DNA from: Deltaproteobacteria bacterium
GTDB lineage: Bacteria > Desulfobacterota > DSM-4660 > Desulfatiglandales > Desulfatiglandaceae
NCBI GenBank assembly: GCA_018644785.1
Contig: JABGPV010000034.1
Coordinates: 1-26,232, forward strand
Direction: 5' to 3'
Length of the DNA stretch: 26,232 nucleotides
Shown here piece after piece: positions 8,775-17,684 of this stretch. A model generated the notes under the pieces. The model made no database searches. It was not told the DNA's origin and saw nothing but the letters and a program-made list of their open reading frames with translations. The stretch's first letter is position 1, and each line of letters begins with the position of its first letter. A program made the position numbers and the translations under genes.

Positions 8775-8803
8775 TTGACAGAGGAACTGCCCGTTGTTAA
8801 TGT
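8775..8803 (+). promoter_or_regulatory. Sigma70 promoter of arsR (leaderless start)
   Basis: TTGACA (8775-8780), 17 bp, TAATGT (8798-8803). The predicted transcription start is 8809-8811, at the ATG of arsR. The TTG at 8775, which could be read as a start codon, is part of this -35 box. Confidence 0.6.
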
Positions 8804-8818
8804 TCGAGATATGTCGAA
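8803..8818. promoter_or_regulatory. Candidate ArsR operator 1
   Basis: Dyad TTCGA-N6-TCGAA (inner bases gATATg) overlapping the end of the -10 box, the transcription start and the first codons of arsR. The same 16-bp architecture recurs at 9171-9186 in front of arsM. Its position suits autorepression. Confidence 0.6.
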
Positions 8819-9143
8819 ATATCAAGATAGCAATATCAAGAAATTCGCGGAAATATTCAAAGCCCTGTCAAACCCAAACCGGCTCAAAATTTTTCTGCGC
8901 CTCATCTCCTGTTGTCAACCCGGGAACCCTACGACCATAAAAGAGAGTGTGGCAGAGGCTGAGGGATGCGCTTGTGTGGGTGAACTGGGCCAGGATCTGG
9001 GTATTGTGCCATCTACTATCTCACATCACATTAAAGAGCTTCGTCAGGCAGGCCTTATCCGTATGGAGCGGAACGGGCAAAAAATAGAGTGTTCCATGGA
9101 CCCTGAGGCCCTGGCGGCCATACAAGGGTTTTTTTCGCAATAG
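8811..9143 (+). CDS. arsR: ArsR/SmtB-family metalloid-responsive repressor
   Basis: A 110-residue winged-helix repressor. The N-terminal helix region (IFKALSNPNRLKIFLRLI) and the recognition helix (LGIVPSTISHHIKELRQAGLI) are the ArsR/SmtB signature. The sensor-helix motif CACVGEL (Cys53, Cys55) corresponds to the CVC box of arsenite-binding ArsR proteins, and Cys34-Cys35 and Cys94 are further candidate thiol ligands. I chose the ATG at 8811 over the TTG at 8775 because that TTG is part of an excellent -35 box and the transcript would begin at about 8810, so the mRNA is probably leaderless. It is followed by arsM, and both promoters carry the same dyad, so it should repress itself and arsM until arsenite (or a related thiophilic metalloid) binds. 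Confidence 0.88.
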   Translation: MSKYQDSNIKKFAEIFKALSNPNRLKIFLRLISCCQPGNPTTIKESVAEAEGCACVGELGQDLGIVPSTISHHIKELRQAGLIRMERNGQKIECSMDPEALAAIQGFFSQ

Positions 9144-9158
9144 GTGCCAGGTCTTTTT

Positions 9159-9187
9159 TTGACTGGCCAGTTCGATATTTGTCGAAT
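9159..9187 (+). promoter_or_regulatory. Candidate arsM promoter overlapped by ArsR operator 2
   Basis: TTGACT (9159-9164), 17 bp, TCGAAT (9182-9187). The spacer and -10 contain a second TTCGA-N6-TCGAA dyad (9171-9186), so a bound repressor would block RNA polymerase. Confidence 0.5.
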
Positions 9188-9222
9188 AACAGAAATGATA
9201 GACCAACAACATGGAGGCCAAA

Positions 9223-10092
9223 ATGGGTACACTGGAAAAAGAGCAGCTCAGAGACGCCGTTCGTGACACCTATGGGAAGGTGGCAAGGGACGGAGTCAGT
9301 GCCCCTGGAATAGGTCTGAGCACATCCTGTTGCAGTCCGCCGGACAAATCCCTTGAAACCGCCCCTGTTTCATCCTGTGGCTGCGGGGAGCCCGGGTTAT
9401 CAGCAAAGCAAATGTCCACAACCATGGGGTATTCCAAGAAAGATCTGGATAGCGTCCCGGAGGGTGCGAACATGGGGCTTGGCTGCGGTAACCCCGTGGC
9501 CCTTGCTTCGCTCAAGCCCGGCGAGACGGTGGTGGACCTGGGCAGTGGGGGCGGATTCGACTGCTTTCTTGCGGCCAGAGAAGTCGGCAATTCAGGCCGG
9601 GTTATCGGGGTAGATATGACGCCGGAAATGTTAGGCAAGGCAAGAAAGAATGCTCAGGCCGCGAAGACAGGGAATGTTGAATTCCGCCTGGGAGAAATAG
9701 AACACCTGCCTGTTGCCGACAATAGTGCGGACATTGTCATGTCCAATTGCGTGATCAATCTTTCCCCCGATAAACAAGGTGTTTACCGAGATGTCTTTCG
9801 GGTCTTGAAACCGGGAGGCCGGTTGTCCATCTCAGATGTCCTGGCGACTGCCCCGCTTCCGGAGAAGATCCGGAATGATCTGGGCTTGGTGGGTGCCTGT
9901 ATTGGTGGCGCTGCCACAATCGAGGACACGGAGGAGATGCTGGAACAGGCCGGGTTCACGGACATTAGAATTGCACCGAAAGATTATAGCAGGGAGCTGA
10001 TTCGACAATGGGATCCCGCCAAAAGCAAAGAGATACTGGATTACGTGGCTTCAGCCACCATTGAAGCTGTAAAACCTGCTGCAGCGGCTTAA
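9223..10092 (+). CDS. arsM: Arsenite S-adenosylmethionine methyltransferase
   Basis: A 289-residue cytoplasmic enzyme that transfers methyl groups from SAM to As(III). The SAM-binding motif I is VVDLGSGGGFDCFLAA (about residues 103-118), followed by VIGVDMTPEML. The three cysteines used for As(III) binding in ArsM proteins have visible counterparts: GLGCGNP (Cys88), MSNCVINLS (Cys176) and GACIGGA (Cys226). The extra N-terminal CC and CGCG pairs (residues 36-37, 52-54) are also typical. The start is the ATG at 9223, because GGAGG lies five bases before it; the ATG at 9211 contains that GGAGG. The gene follows arsR by 79 bp and has its own promoter and operator-like dyad. The product is volatile or methylated arsenicals, giving resistance. 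Confidence 0.92.
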   Translation: MGTLEKEQLRDAVRDTYGKVARDGVSAPGIGLSTSCCSPPDKSLETAPVSSCGCGEPGLSAKQMSTTMGYSKKDLDSVPEGANMGLGCGNPVALASLKPGETVVDLGSGGGFDCFLAAREVGNSGRVIGVDMTPEMLGKARKNAQAAKTGNVEFRLGEIEHLPVADNSADIVMSNCVINLSPDKQGVYRDVFRVLKPGGRLSISDVLATAPLPEKIRNDLGLVGACIGGAATIEDTEEMLEQAGFTDIRIAPKDYSRELIRQWDPAKSKEILDYVASATIEAVKPAAAA

Positions 10093-10155
10093 AGGACACT
10101 CCCATGGATTACCGGCTGCCGGCTTACGGGGACATGAAAAGGACGATTGATTCCG

Positions 10156-11208
10156 TTACCCTGCCGTCACCAATTCGTAGGTCATTGAGCCCAACCCCAG
10201 GGTTTCACCGTATGACAGTGCATGCCGGCCCCGCTTAAAATACTTTCGGCCCATGGTGTTTTCAATGGTGTCCAGACAGGCTTGGTCAAGGGCAATGGGG
10301 TCCGTTCCCGCAAAAATCCCCATATCCGGCAGGATGATCTTCATGGCATGTCCCTCGCAATCACAGCCCCGGGTGATATTGTAGGCGAAGTTTACGTAAA
10401 GATTTGGTTTATCTTTTTGCGCGGCATAAGCATATTCCGCCATCCGTTCACTGAAGGTTTTCGTTAAGAATGCGGTAGCCAGTTGGAACATGTTGGCGCC
10501 AATGGCCCCCTGTTGACACACTGCCATACAGGCTGCGCAGCCGATGCACTTTTCAATGTCGATGCTGGCCTTATCCGAAACCGTTATGGCATCAGACGGA
10601 CAGTTTTCGGCGCATTCGCCACACCCCTCACATTTCCGGGATTTGATCTTTGGAATGGTATTATGATGCTGTGCAAGCTTTCCCCCTCTCGCTGAACACC
10701 CCATGGCCAACTGTTTGAGGGCACCGCCGAACCCCGCCAGCATATGCCCCTTGAAATGTGAAATGATCAGCAGTTGCTCCGCGTCGGCGATATATTTGCC
10801 AATGAAACAGGACTCAAAATGCTTCCCGTTTATACGCACTTGACGGTAGTTATCCCCATAATCACCGTCCGCAATCACCACCGGCAATCGGGTAAATCCA
10901 TGGGCTAAAGCCAGTTTTTTATGATCGGACCGATTTTGCCGCTGTCCCCGGTAAAGGGCATTGGTTTCCGTATAACAGGTCTCCATATGGCGGTTCTTCA
11001 GGATGTCAATCAACCCGTTAAAATAAGTGGGCGGAATGAAGGTTTGATTCCCCTCTTCGCCAAAATGAACCTTTAAAGGCAGTTTTTCCCCCAGGCGGAT
11101 GTTTTCCCGCTCAAGAAAAATCTGAAACAGAGTCGCCGCATCCGCGCTGATATTCTCGGGCGTATTGTTTTCACGCGCCTTGATAAAATAGACTTTGCTC
11201 ATGATCAT
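10156..11208 (-). CDS. DUF362-family protein with two 4Fe-4S clusters
   Basis: A 350-residue protein of the DUF362 family, common in anaerobes. The N-terminal DUF362 part contains FKGHMLAGFGGALKQLAMGCSARGGK (about residues 152-177). Two ferredoxin-type 4Fe-4S binding motifs follow: CEGCGECAENCP (Cys193/196/199/203) and CIGCAACMAVC (Cys221/224/227/231). The C-terminal part resumes DUF362 (DMGIFAGTDPIALDQACLD). No signal peptide or membrane helix is seen, so it is probably cytoplasmic. Its reaction is unknown; an electron-transfer role is inferred from the clusters. The start has an extended AAGGAGGAGGG, and either the first ATG (11206-11208) or the ATG two codons later could be used. It converges with arsM and is divergent from the metal-efflux operon. 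Confidence 0.85.
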   Translation of the reverse strand: MIMSKVYFIKARENNTPENISADAATLFQIFLERENIRLGEKLPLKVHFGEEGNQTFIPPTYFNGLIDILKNRHMETCYTETNALYRGQRQNRSDHKKLALAHGFTRLPVVIADGDYGDNYRQVRINGKHFESCFIGKYIADAEQLLIISHFKGHMLAGFGGALKQLAMGCSARGGKLAQHHNTIPKIKSRKCEGCGECAENCPSDAITVSDKASIDIEKCIGCAACMAVCQQGAIGANMFQLATAFLTKTFSERMAEYAYAAQKDKPNLYVNFAYNITRGCDCEGHAMKIILPDMGIFAGTDPIALDQACLDTIENTMGRKYFKRGRHALSYGETLGLGSMTYELVTAG

Positions 11209-11240
11209 CCCTCCTCCTTATTCTTTAACCCTCAACCCTT

Positions 11241-11267
11241 TTAAAGGCAACTGGAAAACGCCTTTAA
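11241..11267. repeat. Inverted repeat in the divergent intergenic region
   Basis: Perfect 8-bp arms TTAAAGGC (11241-11248) and GCCTTTAA (11260-11267) with an 11-bp spacer, between the DUF362 gene (-) and the czc-type operon (+). It is a candidate operator or hairpin; no regulator gene is identified for it. Confidence 0.45.
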
Positions 11268-11291
11268 TTGGTTGAATCGTGGATTTGAGCC

Positions 11292-11319
11292 TTGACTATC
11301 CTGAAAAAAGTGATAAATT
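11292..11319 (+). promoter_or_regulatory. Candidate promoter of the heavy-metal efflux operon
   Basis: TTGACT (11292-11297), 16 bp, TAAATT (11314-11319). Transcription would begin near 11326, upstream of the ATG at 11355. The TTG at 11292 is part of the -35 box rather than a start codon. Confidence 0.42.
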
Positions 11320-11354
11320 CCCATTTAATGAAACAATTTCCTCTAGGGTCCGGC

Positions 11355-11771
11355 ATGAAAGGCGCTTTTAAAACAGGATTTGCAATTTTACTGATGATGA
11401 GTGTTGTCATAGGGAACATCCCTTTTGGCACCATATTGGTCTGCGTTCACGCCAATGACATTCATGGCGAAAAGGCGGTTCATCTTCACTACGATCAGAT
11501 TCCACAGCAGCCGTGCAATGATGCACCCCATGGTGTGCGTCATGGAAATAGCGGGGAAGGGCGGCGGCATTTTTCCCTTGCCCCGGAAACCCTCATTACT
11601 TCCCAAGCATCCTTTAAACGGTCTTTGACCCTGCTGCCATCTGTCCAACTCCACAGCCCCGAGCCAACGATGGGTTCGCCTGCGGGCCACCGGGGTGGAT
11701 ACGGGTTTTATGACCCATCCTTTGTTTTCCCTGACACTGCTTTTATCAACACCACCATTCTGATCATCTGA
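11355..11771 (+). CDS. Small secreted His/Cys-containing protein heading the czc-type operon
   Basis: A 138-residue protein that I do not recognise by name. The ATG at 11355 has AGGG seven bases upstream and gives a clean signal peptide (MKGAFKTGFAILLMMSVVIGNIPFGTILVCVHA). The mature part has a His/Cys stretch (HANDIHGEKAVHLHYDQIPQQPC...HGVRHG) suited to metal binding. It then becomes low in recognisable features and ends in a hydrophobic FINTTILII. It is the first gene before czcC, a position often held by small metal-binding periplasmic proteins in czc/cus operons, so a periplasmic metal-binding role is inferred. Longer starts at 11292 or 11328 are less likely because of the promoter and ribosome-binding site. 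Confidence 0.55.
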   Translation: MKGAFKTGFAILLMMSVVIGNIPFGTILVCVHANDIHGEKAVHLHYDQIPQQPCNDAPHGVRHGNSGEGRRHFSLAPETLITSQASFKRSLTLLPSVQLHSPEPTMGSPAGHRGGYGFYDPSFVFPDTAFINTTILII

Positions 11772-11860
11772 TCATCTCTTTTTTTCTGTTCCATACCTTC
11801 TCTTTTTAGAAGTGGGCCATTTTTTTGGTCTGAACCATTTAGCATATGGAGAGATGATCC

Positions 11861-13198
11861 ATGTATCCCATAAAATTTCGATTCCCGAAACTGTTCCGGG
11901 CTTCTCTGCTGCTCGTTCTTGTCGGCTGGTTTCCCATGGAACCCATGGCGGCGGTTCCTGAACCTGTTTTCGATTTTGACGGAAATCCCGTTACCCTTCA
12001 AAAGGCCATCGATCTGGCAGTTGATAATAATCCTGAACTGAACGTCTCACGCTGGGAACAGCGCGCCATGGAAGGTCGCGTGATTCAAGCCGGGCTTCTT
12101 CCCAACCCCGAAATTGAGGCTGAAACGGAAAACTTTGGCGGTTCAGGGACATTCAAGGGTTTCGATGGAACTGAGACCAAGGTCGAGTTGAGCCAGTTGA
12201 TCGAATTGGGCGGAAAACGCGCCAAAAGGAGTACCCATGCGGCCCTCAGTCGCGACCTGGCCCAGTGGGATTACCAGGTGGAACGGGCGGACGTGGTTGC
12301 AGAGGTGACGCTGGCATTCATGAACGTGCTTTTTGCCCAGGAGCGTCTGTCCCTCATGCGAAAACTGCTGCACCTGGCGGATGAAGTCCTTCAAACCACA
12401 TCTGAACGGGTGAAAGCGGGAAAAATTTCTCCCGTGGAAGCGGTCAGAGCGGAGGTGGACCGTTCCACATCCCGCATCGATGTAAAACACGCTCAGTATG
12501 ATCTTAAGGTCGCTCGAAGAAAGCTTTCAGGGGCCTGGGGGGGGACAACCCCCACTTTCGGTGAGGCCAGAGGTCGCCTGGGTCGATTGCTTCCGCTGCC
12601 CTCGCTGGAGACCCTTGAAGGCATGGTGTCTCGAAATCCGGATGTTGCCCGCTGGGCCCTGGCCATTGAGCAGCACCGTGCCGGAGTGGACCTGGAAAAG
12701 GCCCAGGGGATTCCCGATTTGACGGTGAAGTTTGGTGCTAAACATTTTAACGAAGTGAACGATACGGCCCTCATCGTGGGGATATCCATCCCTATCCCGA
12801 TTTTCGATCGCAACCAGGGGGCAACACTTGAGGCCCGGGAGCGGCTGAGCAAGTCAAAAGAGGAATCAAGGGCGGTCTGGTTAAGGGTGGTCAACACGCT
12901 GGCCGAAACACACCAGCGGCTCTCCAGGGCCCATATGGAAGCCACCGATCTGGCCCAGCACGTCCTGCCCGGGGCCAAAGCGGCTTTCAAGGCGTCTGAA
13001 GAAGGGTTTCGGCATGGGAAATTTGATTACCTGAATTTGCTGGATGCCCAGAGGACTCTGGTCTCGGTGAATTTGCGTCACATCAATGCGCTGTTCGCAT
13101 ACCAGCAGGCCCGGACCCGGGTAGAGCGGTTGACCGGTCTGGATATGAAAAATATGGTTTCGGCGGTTGAAAAATCGAAAAAAGGAGTTGCCCCGTGA
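11861..13198 (+). CDS. czcC: Outer-membrane channel of heavy-metal RND efflux (CzcC-like, TolC family)
   Basis: A 445-residue outer-membrane efflux protein with a signal peptide (residues 1-31). The TolC/OEP motifs are visible: VTLQKAIDLAVDNNPELNVSRWE at the N-terminus, the CzcC-type segment AGLLPNPEIEAETENFGGSG and ELSQLIELGGKRAKR, and the second repeat ending in HGKFDYLNLLDAQRTLVSV. ELGGKR is characteristic of CzcC/CusC-like metal exporters. GGAGAG lies just upstream of the ATG. Its stop overlaps the GTG of the adaptor gene (GTGA), so the two are translationally coupled. It forms the outer-membrane pore of the Czc-type complex. The exact metal (Co/Zn/Cd or Cu/Ag) is not determined. Confidence 0.88.
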   Translation: MYPIKFRFPKLFRASLLLVLVGWFPMEPMAAVPEPVFDFDGNPVTLQKAIDLAVDNNPELNVSRWEQRAMEGRVIQAGLLPNPEIEAETENFGGSGTFKGFDGTETKVELSQLIELGGKRAKRSTHAALSRDLAQWDYQVERADVVAEVTLAFMNVLFAQERLSLMRKLLHLADEVLQTTSERVKAGKISPVEAVRAEVDRSTSRIDVKHAQYDLKVARRKLSGAWGGTTPTFGEARGRLGRLLPLPSLETLEGMVSRNPDVARWALAIEQHRAGVDLEKAQGIPDLTVKFGAKHFNEVNDTALIVGISIPIPIFDRNQGATLEARERLSKSKEESRAVWLRVVNTLAETHQRLSRAHMEATDLAQHVLPGAKAAFKASEEGFRHGKFDYLNLLDAQRTLVSVNLRHINALFAYQQARTRVERLTGLDMKNMVSAVEKSKKGVAP

Positions 13199-14484
13199 AA
13201 ATAGGAAAAATGGTTTTAATCTGTTTGGCTGTGGCGGTTCCGGTTGCCCTGGGGGCGTTCTATTACGGGCGTACGTTGGATCCCCGTCCCCATGCGGGAG
13301 AGGTTCATGAAGAGAAGGCCCACGGTACCGGGGAACACCCGGAACAAGAAGAAGAGGCCCACGAAGCGGAACATGAACCCCATGGATCATCTGAATCCGA
13401 AACAGATCACCCGGAGGAAGAACGGATTCGTTTAAGCGAAGAACAGATTCAGGCGCTGGGGATTGTTACGGCAAAAGCGGGCCCGGGAACCCTTGAAACG
13501 GTTTTAACCCTGCCCGGGGAAATTATCCTCAATGATGATCGTGTGGCCATGGTAACCCCTTATGTTTCGGGTCATGTGAAGGAGATCAGAAAACGCCAGG
13601 GGGATTCGGTCCGCAAGGGCGAGGTGATGGCGGTCCTGGAAAGCCGTGAATTGGCGGATGCCGGTTCGGCCTATCTTGCGGCTCGGGAACGGCGGGTTTT
13701 GGCGGAAAAGAATTTTGCCCGGGAAGAATCCCTCTGGGAAAAAAAGATAACGCCGGAGCAGGACTATCTGGAATCAAAAATGGTGTTCGCGGCTGCGCGG
13801 ATACAGGTGCGTTCCGCTCGACAGAAACTTATGGCCCTGGGTCTGTCGAAGCGCGCTATTAACAGGTTGCCCCAAAAGGCAGGCGTCTCCCTGACACGCT
13901 ACGAGATTGTCTCGCCCATAAACGGAGAGGTACTGGAAAAAAACCTCTCCCTCGGGGAAATGGTGGAAATGACCGACTCCGTATACCGGGTTGCGGATAT
14001 GAGCACGGTCTGGGTGCGGATCAATCTGCTCCAGACGCAATTACCCCACTTGAAGAAGGGAATGGACGTCTTGATCCGGGGGGTCGGCCCCGTTGGTGAT
14101 GCCACGGGAAATCTGACGTTCATCGGCCCCCTTGTGGGAAAAGAAACCCGCACCGCCACCGGGCGTGCGACCCTGTCCAATCCGGATGGCCGGTGGCGGC
14201 CCGGATTGTTTGTGGAAGCGGGGGTAACGGCCGGAGAAAAGCACATTCCCCTTCTGGTTCCCAAAAGAGCGGTTCAGCGCATCGGTGGGAAATCAGTGGT
14301 GTTCGTTCCGGGTGAAGGGGGCTTTGAGGAGAGGGTTGTGACCACGGGACGTTCTGATGAAAACCATGTGGAAATTACCTCAGGCCTGTCTCCGGAAGAC
14401 CGCTATGTGATTGATGGGGCCTTTGAACTGAAAGCCACCCTTATGACGGATTCAATGGACAGCCATGCGGGGCATGGGCACTAA
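13195..14484 (+). CDS. czcB: Periplasmic adaptor of heavy-metal RND efflux (CzcB-like)
   Basis: A 429-residue membrane fusion protein. An N-terminal membrane anchor (MVLICLAVAVPVALGAFYYG) is followed by a very His/Glu-rich stretch (about residues 32-80: HAGEVHEEKAHGTGEHPEQEEEAHEAEHEPHG), a probable metal-binding segment. The lipoyl/barrel halves are VMVTPYVSGHVKEIRKRQGDSVRKGEVMAVLESREL and YEIVSPINGEVLEKNLSLGEMVEM, with a coiled coil between them. The C-terminus ends DSHAGHGH, again His-rich. The GTG start is chosen because it overlaps the czcC stop and has AGGAG upstream. Together with czcC and czcA it builds the tripartite metal exporter. Confidence 0.9.
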   Translation: MKIGKMVLICLAVAVPVALGAFYYGRTLDPRPHAGEVHEEKAHGTGEHPEQEEEAHEAEHEPHGSSESETDHPEEERIRLSEEQIQALGIVTAKAGPGTLETVLTLPGEIILNDDRVAMVTPYVSGHVKEIRKRQGDSVRKGEVMAVLESRELADAGSAYLAARERRVLAEKNFAREESLWEKKITPEQDYLESKMVFAAARIQVRSARQKLMALGLSKRAINRLPQKAGVSLTRYEIVSPINGEVLEKNLSLGEMVEMTDSVYRVADMSTVWVRINLLQTQLPHLKKGMDVLIRGVGPVGDATGNLTFIGPLVGKETRTATGRATLSNPDGRWRPGLFVEAGVTAGEKHIPLLVPKRAVQRIGGKSVVFVPGEGGFEERVVTTGRSDENHVEITSGLSPEDRYVIDGAFELKATLMTDSMDSHAGHGH

Positions 14485-14512
14485 GGACCACCGCCCTCAA
14501 GAGGAATAAATC

Positions 14513-17500
14513 ATGATCAACAAATTGGTTGAAGGGGCGCTTAAAGCGCGCCTTGGTGATCTTAGCCGTCATCGGAGTCTTGGGTTTCGGCATTTATGAA
14601 TACAACCAGATGCCGGTGGAGGCCTTTCCCGACATATCGCCCATTATGGTGCCCGTCTTTGCCGAGGCCCATGGCATGGCCCCCGAAGAGATGGAGCGTC
14701 TGATTGCCTATCCCATTGAATCCGCCATGAACGGCCTGCCCGGTGTGACGCAGATCAAGTGCACCTCCGCCTTCGGCCTGGCTGTGGTGTACGTCTATTT
14801 CAAGGACGATGTGGATATCTATTTTGCCAGACAGCTTGTGGGTGAAAGGCTTTCCGCGGCAATGGCGGAATTGCCCGAAATGGATGAACCGCCCTCTTTG
14901 GGCCCCATATCCACGGGGCTCGGGCAGATTTTCATATACTATCTGACCCTGGATGAGGGCGTAAACACCCACGGGAAAGATCCCGGCACCTATTTGCGGG
15001 AAATCAACGACTGGGTGGTCAAATTCCAACTTCGGACTGTCCCGGGGGTCACGGATATTCTCTCCATGGGGGGACACGTGCTTCAATTTCAGATTCGTGT
15101 GGACCCTTACGCCTTGCGCAAATACGACATCGGTCTCGAAGATTTGGTAAGTGCTGTCCGGGAAAACAATCGAAACGCCGGCGGGCAGTTTCTCGTGTTG
15201 GGGGCCGAAGAGCACCTGGTCCGGGGAATCGGGCTTTTGAAAGATCTGGATGAAATCAAGGCCATTCCCATCAAGGTGGTTCAAGGGGTTCCCATCCGCA
15301 TCGGGGATGTGGCCCGGGTGGGTTACGGAAACGCCATTCGCCGGGGTGTGGTGACCCGCAACGGGGAAGAGGAAGTGGTTTACGGCATTGTCCTCAAACT
15401 GTTCGGGGCAAACAGTTCCCGGGTTATTGAAGATCTTTACCGGAAAGTGGACGAGGTGAAAAAATCCCTGCCCCCGGGCGTAACCCTCCATCCCTATTAC
15501 GAGCAGGCGGAATTGGTGCGGCAGGCCACGGGGACCATCAAAAAGGCCCTGGTCCTGGGGGCCGTCCTGGTGATAGCGACCCTACTGATTTTTCTGGGCA
15601 ACCTGCGTTCCGCCTTCATTGTGGCCCTGTCCCTTCCCCTCTGCGCTTTCATATCCATCATCTTTATGCGCATATACGGCATTTCCGCCAATCTCATGAG
15701 CCTGGGCGGGATTGCCATCGGCATCGGCATGCTGGCAGACGGGGCCATTGTGATGGTGGAAAACATCTACCGCCACCTGAACCAAAAACAGGTTACCCAC
15801 GGGAATCGAATCAACACGATCCTGCAGGCGGCGAGGGAAGTGAGCCGGCCCATCGTCTTCTCCATCGCCATTATCATCATCGTGTTTCTTCCCATTTTTT
15901 CCCTTCAGGATGTGGAAGGCAAAATGTTTACCCCCATGGCGTTTACCATCTGTTTCGCCCTGTTCGGATCTATCCTGAGCGCTCTTTTTGTTGCACCGGC
16001 ATTGTCGTCTTACCTGCTCAAGAAAGGCACCCAAAAGGAATTCTGGCTTACGAGAACCTTCAAGCGGGCGTACCGCCCCATGCTTCTTCAGGCTCTTCGA
16101 AAGAAATATCTGGTGATGGGCCTGAGCCTGGCTGTATTTCTTTCAAGCCTTGCTGCGCTGCCCTTAATCGGAACGGAATTTATTCCCACCCTGGAGGAAG
16201 GTTCCATCCTGATCGGGGTCACCATGGCCCCTTCCATTTCCCTGGAAAAGGCCACCGAAACCGTTATGAAAATGGAGCGCATTATCATGCGGCATAAAGA
16301 GGTGGCGGAGACCGTCTCCCGCATCGGACGTCCCGAGGCCGGCAGTCACCCCCATCCCGTGAACTACGCGGAAATCCATGTGGAGTTGAAACCCATGGAG
16401 GAGTGGCCCTCCTACCAAAGCAAGAAAGACCTTATCCAGGACCTCAATGGAGATCTCTCCGCATACAAAGGCGTTAAATTAAATTTCACCCAGCCCATTC
16501 AGAACGTTTTTGACGAACTCCTGTCAGGGGTCAAAGCCCAACTGGCCATCAAGGTGTTTGGGGAGGATCTGGCGGTGCTGAAAGAAAAAGCCTTTGAAAT
16601 CAGGGAGGCCATTGAAGATGTTCCCGGCCTGGTGGATTTGAACGCGGAGCAGGCTCTGGGGCAACCCCAGGTTCAGGTGATTGCGGACCGGGCCGCCTGC
16701 GCACGCTACGGGGTCACTGTGGGCCAGATCCTTGAGATTGTGGAACTGGCCGTGGGAGGAGAAGCGGTGGATAATATCTACCTCAACACGCGGCGATTCG
16801 ACATCCATATTCGCTACCAGGAGCCCTACCGGGCGGACCTGAAGGCGCTTGGGGAATTGCTGATTCACACGGCCGACGGGTCAATGATCCCCCTTTCCCG
16901 GGTGGCGGAGATTCAGCAGATCACGGGGCCCATGCAGATCAGCCGGGAAGACAACCAGCGTCGCTGGATCGTGTACGGGAATATCCGGGGAAGGGATCTG
17001 GGAGGCGTGTTTAGAGAGATCCGTGAACGGATTGCACAAAAGGTGGTATTGCCCCCGGGATACACGGTGCAATACGGCGGACAGTTTAAAAACCAGCAGC
17101 GGGCCATGATGCGTCTCATGGTGATTGTACCCATTGTGATTTTTACGGTACTCATCATGCTCTGGATGACGTTTGGCACCTTTAGACACGCTTTTGTGAT
17201 TATTCTCAACGTTCCCTTGGCTCTTACCGGCGGCATCATTGGCCTGTTTGTGATGGGTGAATACCTTTCCGTTCCCGCAGCAGTAGGGTTTATCGCGCTC
17301 TTCGGCATTGCGGTTCAAAACGGTGTGGTCCTTGTCAGTATCATTGACCAGTTGATGGTTGAAGGCCGAAAGCCGCTGGAAGCTGTTGTAGAAGGGGCCA
17401 TGCTCAGGCTGCGGCCGGTGCTCATGACGGCCGCCACCACCATCCTGGGCCTTCTCCCGCTCCTTCTTTCCCGGGGGATCGGGTCCGAGGTACAGAGACC

Positions 17501-17660
17501 ACTGGCCATCGTTGTTGTTTTTGGACTTGCAACGTCGACTTTTCTCACTTTATTTGTAATTCCTGCTGTTTATGGATGGGTGGAAGGATTAAGGAAAGAC
17601 AGTATTGAACCAGGAGGGCAAGAGAGCGACATCCTGGAAAATAATCTTTTGTCGCCGTAA
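14513..17660 (+). CDS. czcA: Heavy-metal RND efflux pump (CzcA-like) with apparent N-terminal frameshift
   Basis: A protein of about 1045 residues of the HME-RND branch. The inner helix 4 motif is GMLADGAIVMVENIYRHL (DGAIVMVEN, as in heavy-metal pumps), and the N-terminal PVEAFPDISPIMV and LPGVTQIKCTSAFGLAVVYVYF segments are CzcA signatures. The expected start is the ATG at 14513: GAGGAA lies six bases upstream, and its first codons read MINKLVEGALKAR, the family N-terminus. After codon 13, however, the frame is wrong; one extra base at about 14552 must be skipped to continue into LVILAVIGVLGFGIYEYNQ. Without the skip, the longest frame would start at a TTG (14529) with no good ribosome-binding site. 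This could be a sequencing error, a real mutation or a rare recoding site. It follows czcB by 28 bp. Confidence 0.88.
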
Positions 17661-17684
17661 AACGGCAAAAGGGAGGGGATTGTC

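Noticed and set aside
14562..15491. 309-codon open frame on the minus strand
   Set aside because: It is antisense to czcA, has His/Gly/Pro-rich low-complexity composition, and no recognisable domain.
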